Source: Atriophallophorus winterbourni (taxonomy: Eukaryota; Platyhelminthes; Trematoda; Plagiorchiida; Microphallidae). From it: a stretch of DNA of 64,000 bases. The DNA lies in NCBI GenBank assembly GCA_013407085.1, contig JACCGJ010000671.1:40921-104920 (forward strand). Reading direction: 5' to 3'. A program made the translations under genes and the position numbers. Shown piece after piece: positions 57,815-64,000 of this stretch. Every line of letters starts with the position of its first letter. Positions within the stretch are counted from its first letter, which is position 1. The notes beneath the pieces are model-generated. The model worked only from the letters and a program-made list of their open reading frames with translations, made no database searches and had not been told where the DNA came from.

Positions 57815-58239
57815 ATTTCTTGAGGCAAAGTGGTCACACGCCGGAGCATGCTACCCGCCTTTTATACTACAGGAATTTCTGTGTGAAATTCCATGTTTAG
57901 AGCCAGTATCACGCTGTCATAGAATGTACATCGACAGAGTTACTATCCAGTTCTCTGTTCATTTACGAATTGGCTAGTGGCAGTAGTTCTAAACAAATGC
58001 ATCGCAGTTCATTGTCAGTAGCAATTGGTTTAGAATAACGCAATGTCTACAGTTTCACATTTCTTCCTTGCTTTACTACCCATGCAATCAAGCAAAATAC
58101 TATACTACCATCAGTTGCGTGCAGCTTTCGATCTCCGTACTTTCTAAAGCGGAAACAGTTTAAACGAACGGGTAATGGCAATGTTGTCGGCCTTCTTCGG
58201 TCGATGTGGGCCATGGATGTACATCACAATCGCATAATT
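57815..58239. other. No recognisable feature
   Basis: Unassigned DNA. Confidence 0.3.
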
Positions 58240-58960
58240 TTTTTAAGTTGCACCGCTTTTCGAATTACTAAACTTTCCGATTTGGGAGGAACAATCTCTC
58301 CCGCAGCGCTCGCAGTTATAGACTGTACACGGTCGAACGGTGTCTGTTGTACGCCAGCGGCGCGATCTGCGTTCCCTAGCTTGCAGACGACGCTTTACAC
58401 AATGCCTCCGAAATAAGCGGTCAAGAGCAAATTCTTCCCAGCTCGCGGGCCAATGCCAAGAGCTTTCGTATTTCTTTTTCAAACGTCTTTGTGCCGCAAG
58501 TGCGGTCTGCCCAAATGTCGACTTCCTGATTTAAACTCACCGTAGAGTAAATCTTTCGGAATGCGACCATTTTTCATTCTGTACACATGGCCAAGCCACT
58601 GTAGGTGGCGCTGTCCTAGTATGGTAAACATGCTCTGTAGACCAGCTTTTGAAAGCACTTCAGCATTAGTCACTTTGTCCATCCACGATATGTTACAGAT
58701 ACAACGGATGCTTCGTAGATGGAAATCAATCAGCGTCCGTTAGTATCTTGCATGGATGGTCCAGGATACACTGCCATACAGTAAAGCATTTAGTTCGCAC
58801 GCTCTGTATAGCATCATCTTTGTATTGATAGTCAACTCGCGGTTGCCCAAGATTCGAGGTTCAATCGAGAGAAAATGACCGATGCTCTGCTAATCCGATT
58901 ATTACTCTCCATGTCTAGCGAGTGCTTATCAGCAATGGTTGAATAGATAATGTCAATAGC
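58240..58960 (-). pseudogene. LINE C-terminal region with Cys-rich end
   Basis: Minus-strand codons in order: LLYGSVSWTIHARY (about 58790), WMDKVTNAEVLSKAGLQSMF and RHLQWLGHVYRMKNGRIPKD, GRPHLRHKDV (to 58479), then after a frame change SWEEFALDRLFRRHCVKR and YNCERCGRDCSSQIGKFSNS (58482-58243). This is the stretch downstream of RT in RTE-like LINEs, ending in a C2H2-like finger. No RT core remains. Confidence 0.75.
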
Positions 58961-59019
58961 ATCAAGAAATTACGGTCATTATCTAGTATCAGATTGGATA
59001 TCGTATTTAGTTAGGATCA

Positions 59020-59120
59020 GATACGGTAGAGGCCTGGGCAACCAGACAGTATCTTATCCCACGTGCAGTCAACGACTGTGCGGCACTTTACCTTAATGAG
59101 GATTGTACTTTCATCTTCGT
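59020..59120 (+). repeat. SINE-like repeat, 3' part
   Basis: 'gaggcctgggcaaccagaca', 'cccacgtgcagtcaacgact', ending in 'ggattgtactttcatc'. Confidence 0.65.
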
Positions 59121-59149
59121 AATCCGCTTTAATTTGGAATTAATGATGG

Positions 59150-59570
59150 ATGGATGTGTTAAATTGCAATCCTGTATCCGGGTGAAAAACCGTGAAATGA
59201 GAGACCGCACTCGGACTGAGTAACTGTAAGGTTGCCAAATCTGTGGGACTCCAGCGTGATTTCGCAAGCAGCCGTGTATCTAAGTATGTAAGCATGTATG
59301 TATGTATGAATGTATGTATGAATATATATGTATGTAATTATGGATGTAGTAAATTACAGTCTTAGATCTAAGCAAAGTGCTGCACAGTCTGAGGCTGTGC
59401 GCTGCCTAAGGTGGCATCAAGTTACCCAGACATCGATGGATATAAAAGCTAAGAAATGATTGTGAGATTACAGCTTGTTTCCGCATGCAATTCAGTGCCG
59501 GTGCAAAATTAATTCAGCATGGTTTTAGCTGCGCATTACAGACGTACTGCACAAGCACACATCCGTCGCA
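59150..59570 (-). repeat. Two diverged SINE-like repeats with (TATG)n between
   Basis: Diverged minus copies at 59150-59275 and 59336-59570 ('aaagtgctgcacagtctgag', 'ttcagcatggttttagctgc'). A (tatg)n tract at 59284-59335 sits at the tail side of the second one. Confidence 0.6.
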
Positions 59571-59609
59571 TCAACGTCTGTACAAGCTTATGCGTTGGCG
59601 ATGTGCTGT

Positions 59610-59690
59610 TACGTATCATCATCTTAGCCCTCGTGCAGTCTTTCACTATGCGGCACTTTGAATGGATCAGGCTTGTGCTTTCATACATAC
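59610..59690 (+). repeat. SINE-like repeat, tail half
   Basis: 'cttagccctcgtgcagtctt', 'cggcactttgaatggatcag', ending 'gcttgtgctttcatac', which runs directly into the (ACAT)n microsatellite. Confidence 0.75.
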
Positions 59691-59794
59691 ATACATACAT
59701 ACAGACATACATACATACATACATACATACATACATACATACATACATACATACATACATACATACATACATACATACATACATACATACATAC
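59686..59794. repeat. (ACAT)n microsatellite
   Basis: About 27 tetranucleotide units with one interruption (acagacat). It is the expanded tail of the preceding SINE. Confidence 0.95.
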
Positions 59795-59990
59795 ATTCGT
59801 ATCATCAGGCATCCAAGTGTATGACCGTGGGACTCTGGAAGTAGATTCACACAGAATTGCTTGACCCAATATGCACAAATCAATGTATCAATGAAATATA
59901 GCATTAAGCCACACGACCCCCCTGCCCAACTCATCAATGTTTTCTACAATTCCCATCCACCCACAATTACATTTCTTCATTTTCTCACAG

Positions 59991-60149
59991 GTGGGCGTAC
60001 TCGTCTTGCTCGTGGCCGTTTGTTTGGATGCCGGTTTCGCCGCGTTGACACGCGGTCGTGTATCATCTCTGGGTGGCGCGAAGCGGTTGCACGCCCTGTC
60101 CTCCTTCGTGGCGCTGCCTTTTCTCTCGGTGGCGTTTTTGTTGAACAAC
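59991..60149 (+). CDS. SLC30A5-like: Zinc transporter ZnT5-like (SLC30A5), internal exon
   Basis: ZnT5 is a Golgi/secretory-pathway zinc exporter with an unusually long N-terminal membrane region. After a good acceptor (tttctcacag) the exon reads VGVLVLLVAVCLDAGF, then SSLGGAKRLHALSSFVALPF. This matches the conserved ZnT5 segment where a hydrophobic helix precedes GGAKRLQALS. It is 53 codons in phase 0. The donor chosen (gtcacc at 60150) is weak and the exon could extend further; no stop occurs until 60551. The cation-efflux domain proper is not in the window. Confidence 0.8.
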
Positions 60150-60599
60150 GTCACCATGTTGATCGTCAAATTTTGCGAGTTTTACATGAAAATCGAATTA
60201 TTTTTCACAACGATTATCCTGGATCGAACCCGAACCATCCGACCATCAAGACGATCTGAGGTGTTGGAGGTTTCTGTGGGGTCGGTTACTCAAAAGGCTG
60301 GAGCGTCTAAACATTCTTATGTGAACGCTATAATGGTCGCCTCTAAAGGCGACGGCACCTTTGATTATCTCGCTTCAGAGTTTCTGTTTGATGTCGTGTT
60401 TTCCACGCATTTCAGGAACTGGTTGCATAAAGTCATGCATGCTAATCCTCATCTCATTTTAAATGATTGTTTTTCTGGAAATTTGATTTCTCACACAAAC
60501 TTCATCGACAACAAAATGTATTGTCCCACAGATAAGACATTATTTGCGTAGCTTGGTGCCCTTCGCCTCTGTTTCGTTATCGTTAATTACTTTACTTTT
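60150..60599. other. Intron DNA, unassigned
   Basis: An open frame continues from the zinc-transporter exon to 60551, but it does not resemble the family past 60149. No repeat match found. Confidence 0.3.
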
Positions 60600-61065
60600 G
60601 TGCGACTATCTCCTCCGGGAGGATGAGTCCGTTTCAATAAAGATTCGTGGGAATTTGGGTGCAAACCGGCGTCCCCAGCACCACTCGGCGTTTGTTCGAG
60701 TCAGCTTCTCTAGCCTTTGCACAACCAAGTGCGACCTGCAAAGCAGCAGGGAGTTGCCAAAAGGAGGTGGCGTGCACCAACTAACCATCTACCAGACTCT
60801 GCTCCAGATATTTCATCGGGGTTTTCTCCCGAAGCCTTTCCTGCGATCAGGTATCCCGCAAGGCACCGGAGGTTTAAAATCAGGGTTTTCCTTCCCTTAG
60901 ATGAAATGCCCTCCCAGGCTAACGAATTTCATCGGCCCGAAGCAAACTAGTTTTCAGGCGCCAGTCATTCGCCCTCACCCCTTCTCCTGTTGGTAGAAGC
61001 AGTTCCGCCGGGCTCGGAGAGCCACTCGTGCAGGCCAGAAGCTGGACTTGGTTGTCAGAGGCCAT
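60600..61065 (-). repeat. GC-rich repeat, probable LINE 5' leader (longer copy)
   Basis: Its right part, 60880-61060, is the reverse complement of 23505-23650. The left part extends the family by about 280 bp and contains a minus-strand frame (60788-60606). Class uncertain. Confidence 0.5.
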
Positions 61066-61264
61066 TTGGGACGCGTGCTATATGGGAACATTTTATAAAC
61101 AGTGGGAACTTATCCCAACTCCCCCCGGGCTTTGACAACCTTTTGAACGACTGATGTTTCCAGACAATTTGTTTTGTCCGCATTGTTCTTTATGTCCTCT
61201 ATTCAACATTCATAGTTTTTCCCATTCCTGTCGAGTAATGTTTCATACGAATCAAGATGGAATT
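61066..61264. other. No recognisable feature
   Basis: Unassigned intron DNA. Confidence 0.3.
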
Positions 61265-61485
61265 AAGGTTATCGCAGCGATTTTGCAGTCATACTTCTGT
61301 ACTGTACAGCTTACGCCGTGCTAGATTGATTTGCCATCGACAGGGAGCTGTCACTTCTATTTTTATTTATCTCATCTGTCTATGCCTGATCAACATGACA
61401 CTATCTTCACCTATATGCCGTCTATCACTGTGCGGCACTTTGTCTGGATCAGGTTAATGAGTTCATATATGATACATATATATCG
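61265..61485 (+). repeat. SINE-like repeat, full length, diverged
   Basis: 'ttgcagtcatacttctgtac', 'cgccgtgctagattgatttg', 'cggcactttgtctggatcag' with tail atatgatacatata. Confidence 0.7.
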
Positions 61486-61599
61486 CACGACTGAGCGATC
61501 ACTGCTGTTGTAATTCGCTAAATTATCGTCGATCGATGCTTCGATAATGGGACAGATTGATCAATGTCATTTCGGCCAAAAAGGTGCACCCCCCACTAC

Positions 61600-61712
61600 A
61601 CACATGTGCAATCGTGCAGCACTCCCGTGCTGTGCAGCTAACGCCGTGCTAAATTGATTTGCCATCGGTAGTGAGCTGCATGCGAGTATACGCTGGAGTC
61701 TCACTGCCATGG
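61600..61712 (+). repeat. SINE-like repeat, head half
   Basis: 'tgtgcaatcgtgcagcactc' to 'cgctggagtctcactgcca'; the tail half is missing and RTE sequence follows directly. Confidence 0.7.
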
Positions 61713-62175
61713 CATAGGCAATTAAAAAACCATTACTAGTAACCTTTCCAAAGTCGGCGCAGCCCGTCATCCAGGTTGGTGTCCCCACGATCAGATATCG
61801 CAATGGCTAGTTACGCTTCAGGATATCTCCCGAAACCGTGCTCAATGACGGCCTTGCTCTAAGCATCTTCTTGGAGTGTTGTCTTGTATGTTGTCAAGTG
61901 GAGTGACGAGAAAAACTTGTTATGATGCATGACAGTGAAAGCCGCAAGGAAGCTGTCATGCTGATGTCGCTCTACTCGTTCACGAAACTTGTTTGAATCC
62001 TCGTTCCCTTCGAGGTATAGGCAGCTCATCCCAGTTTGTTTGTGCTTACTCTAATATAGAATCCGTAGCTATTTAAATCCCACCTTTGCCCATCTTTTAG
62101 GATTTCACTTTTTCATCGTTGTGTGGCAGTTAAGCATTCGGTACGGCTACCGGTGTAATGCTGTCTGTGATGATG
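61713..62175 (+). pseudogene. RTE C-terminal end and 3'-UTR
   Basis: Begins with the end of the RTE protein ('gtaacctttccaaagtcggc', 'gatcagatatcgcaatggct' then tag) and runs through the whole 3'-UTR to tgatgatgatta. Best preserved 3'-UTR copy together with 55668-56045. Confidence 0.75.
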
Positions 62176-62484
<309 letters not shown>

Positions 62485-62486
62485 GC

Positions 62487-62577
62487 TATCTAAGCCTGGG
62501 CAACCTGACAGTATCTTAGCCCACGTGCAGTCTTTGACTGTGGGGTACTTTACCTGAATCAGGCTTGTGATTTCATA
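62487..62577 (+). repeat. SINE-like repeat, 3' part
   Basis: 'taagcctgggcaacctgaca' to 'gaatcaggcttgtgatttca', tail (tataca..). Confidence 0.75.
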
Positions 62578-62589
62578 TATACATACATG

Positions 62590-63072
62590 CATACCCCCAC
62601 TACATGAGTTCCTGATGTCCTTCTCTTTCATGGGAAGTCCCCTTATTAAAAAAGTGAAAAATTCCAGGAATTCTTCTGTCCCTTTTCTCATCCACTGTCT
62701 GATTGATTGCTGGGAGACGGTTTTCGCACCGGTTCGTGCGACTGACTTTTTAAATCCTGTTATAAAATTTCCACTAACCGATCACTGCTTCAAATTTTTT
62801 ACATGAATTTCGCTAACAATTCTTCTTCTGATGGACTTGGTTCATTGACCTTGTTTATCCACAACACAATCGCGTTACACACTCCAGCTTGTATCTGGCA
62901 TACCGCATGGCGGTGTTTTGTACACCCCTCGTTCTTCCTGTACCACAGAACTCGAGAAAACGTTTGTTGTGAATATCACGTGACTCACCCACGCTAAATG
63001 AATCCGTCAGACTGTTCTCACGGGTTGCGTTTTTTTCAATATTGACCCCGCCATCCTATCGGTTCAATGCAG
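62590..63072. other. Intron DNA, unassigned
   Basis: No supported reading frame; ends in the splice acceptor ttcaatgcag (63063-63072). Confidence 0.3.
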
Positions 63073-63278
63073 GTCGATTCTCTCGCGAATGACCAAGGGG
63101 CTGCCACACCCTCCGATCCATCAGGCGGGCTTCTTTCTCTACTCTGTTGGTCCTTGTACGTGGGCGTGGTGTTCGTGTTGGACTTCTATGTCACCAGTGT
63201 GTCCAGTGCTCGTCTTGGTTCGCTGCAGGTCACGCACTTGGCCAAACTGGCTGTCACACTGACCGCTTTGGTGCTCAG
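63073..63278 (+). CDS. SLC30A5-like: Zinc transporter ZnT5-like (SLC30A5), next exon
   Basis: Preceded by tgcag, followed by gtaatg; 206 nt (68 codons plus two bases). It encodes the luminal stretch VDSLANDQGAATPSD and the next helix SLYVGVVFVLDFYVTSVSSA, which aligns with the ZnT5 helix ending in LDFYVDSICS, in the expected order after the first exon. Joining it to 60149 keeps phase 0. The following exons lie beyond the window. Gene assignment comes from two separate matched segments in the right order. Confidence 0.82.
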
Positions 63279-63334
63279 GTAATGTACCATGTGTTTAGCT
63301 GCTTTCATATAGATCGTTTATCTTTCTACCCGCA

Positions 63335-63480
63335 GTTGTTCGTGTTATCGTTATTTTGTTTGGTTAACTACCGATTCCGTCATTACGAGATTTGTCCAGT
63401 CTTCATCTTCATGGTCAGAATTACACCGGTAGCATGTACCCGAATGCTTAACTGCCATACAACCATAAAAATATGAAATC
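63335..63480 (-). repeat. RTE 3'-UTR fragment
   Basis: Minus strand 'tggttgtatggcagttaagc', 'gctaccggtgtaattctgac' with an imperfect GA-rich tail. Lies in the intron right after the second ZnT5 exon. Confidence 0.75.
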
Positions 63481-63700
63481 TTAAACGATTGGCAACAGCG
63501 GGATTTGAAAGCTACTGAATCGATGAAAGAGTAAGCGCAAACCAATAAAAATATGGTGCCGACGCCTCATGTAATCGGGTTTTTTCAACGAGTTAATTGA
63601 CACCCCTCACGACAGCTTCCTTGCGGATTTCACTGCCATGCATAATAACAATTCATTCAATGCGTGAACAAGCAACATCGTAGGAAGCTACTAGCTACTA
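63481..63700. other. No recognisable feature
   Basis: Unassigned intron DNA, under 300 bases. Confidence 0.3.
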
Positions 63701-63704
63701 AGAA

Positions 63705-63838
63705 GCAGCTAGAGTCTCACTTCCATTTCCATTTCGTTTCTCACATCTGTTTAGGCCTGGGCAACCTGACGGTATATTATCCCTCGTGCAGTCAATGACT
63801 GTGCGGCACTTTGACCGGATCAGGCTTATGCTTTCATA
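63705..63838 (+). repeat. SINE-like repeat, 3' two-thirds
   Basis: 'gctagagtctcacttccatt', 'aggcctgggcaacctgacgg', 'gtgcggcactttgaccggat', ending 'gcttatgctttcatac' and running into (CATA)n. Confidence 0.8.
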
Positions 63839-64000
63839 CAAACATACATACACACATACATACATACATACATACATACATACATACATACATACATACA
63901 TACTTGCGTACATACATACATACATACATACAAACATACGTACATACATACATACATACATACGTACATACATACATACATACATACATACATACTTACA
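63836..64000. repeat. (ACAT)n microsatellite at the window end
   Basis: Tetranucleotide array with few interruptions (acac, acaaacat, acgtacat), continuing past the window; expanded SINE tail. Confidence 0.95.

Noticed and set aside
59519..59937. IHTY and MYVC repeat proteins at 59.5-59.9 kb and at the window end.
   Set aside because: They are translations of the (ACAT)n arrays in all frames.
60880..61060. Possible second HDV-like ribozyme in the GC-rich repeat (GGGCGAATGACTGG resembles J4/2).
   Set aside because: A P4-like hairpin is present, but I could not find a first P1 strand or a matching P2 partner, so the pseudoknot does not close.

Overview
The window is eukaryotic and almost certainly from a parasitic flatworm, either a tapeworm or a fluke. 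The evidence is a CsRn1-type Gypsy element with a Cys-His-Cys-Cys gag finger and a tRNA-Trp-like primer site, CR1 and RTE LINEs together with BEL/Pao elements, and a host gene carrying introns of only 30-39 nt. I cannot name the species. There are no operons, CRISPR arrays, recognisable tRNA or rRNA genes, or bacterial signals.

Two host loci sit at the edges. At the left edge (minus strand, 122-766) are six exons of a class I sirtuin (SIRT2/SIRT3-like) separated by five micro-introns. At the right edge (plus strand, 59991-60149 and 63073-63278) are two exons of a zinc transporter of the ZnT5/SLC30A5 type, split by an intron of about 2.9 kb full of repeats. Nearly everything in between (about 59 kb) is retroelement sequence, much of it nested, plus a 1000-base N gap at 21130-22129.

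Region by region: 0.8-2.2 kb holds SINE and RTE-tail fragments. 2.2-5.1 kb is an RTE LINE (minus) that lost its C-terminal end. 5.1-8.64 kb is a CR1 LINE whose first ~1 kb is also present as an adjacent inverted copy. 9.4-10.4 kb is a short repeat cluster. 10.4-21.1 kb holds four decayed LINEs and a candidate solo LTR. 23.65-30.8 kb is a CsRn1-type Gypsy element, interrupted inside its integrase by a complete gag-only BEL element (27173-30049) with two LTRs and 5-bp target duplications. 30.8-32.8 kb is a CR1 cut off by the LTR of an autonomous BEL element (32804-37790), itself cut off by a nearly intact CR1 (37.8-42.1 kb). 42.3-47.1 kb has decayed LINEs, an RTE-derived non-autonomous element that starts with an HDV-like self-cleaving ribozyme fold, and a 146-bp RTE tail with an 11-bp target duplication. 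47.7-56.0 kb has an intron-less copy of part of the sirtuin gene, one RTE nested in another, a second ribozyme-bearing RTE fragment, and many SINE copies. 56-64 kb has LINE C-terminal fragments, SINEs and long microsatellites surrounding the zinc-transporter exons.

The elements work together in a readable way. The RTE family supplies 5' leaders with a ribozyme and a 3' end of (TGA)n. A SINE-like family ends in tetra- or trinucleotide repeats that grade into the longest microsatellites. LINE-type retroposition probably also made the sirtuin retrocopy. Open reading frames in the elements are mostly broken, but the BEL gag-pol (about 1418 codons) and the CR1 at 39-42 kb (two frameshifts) look young.
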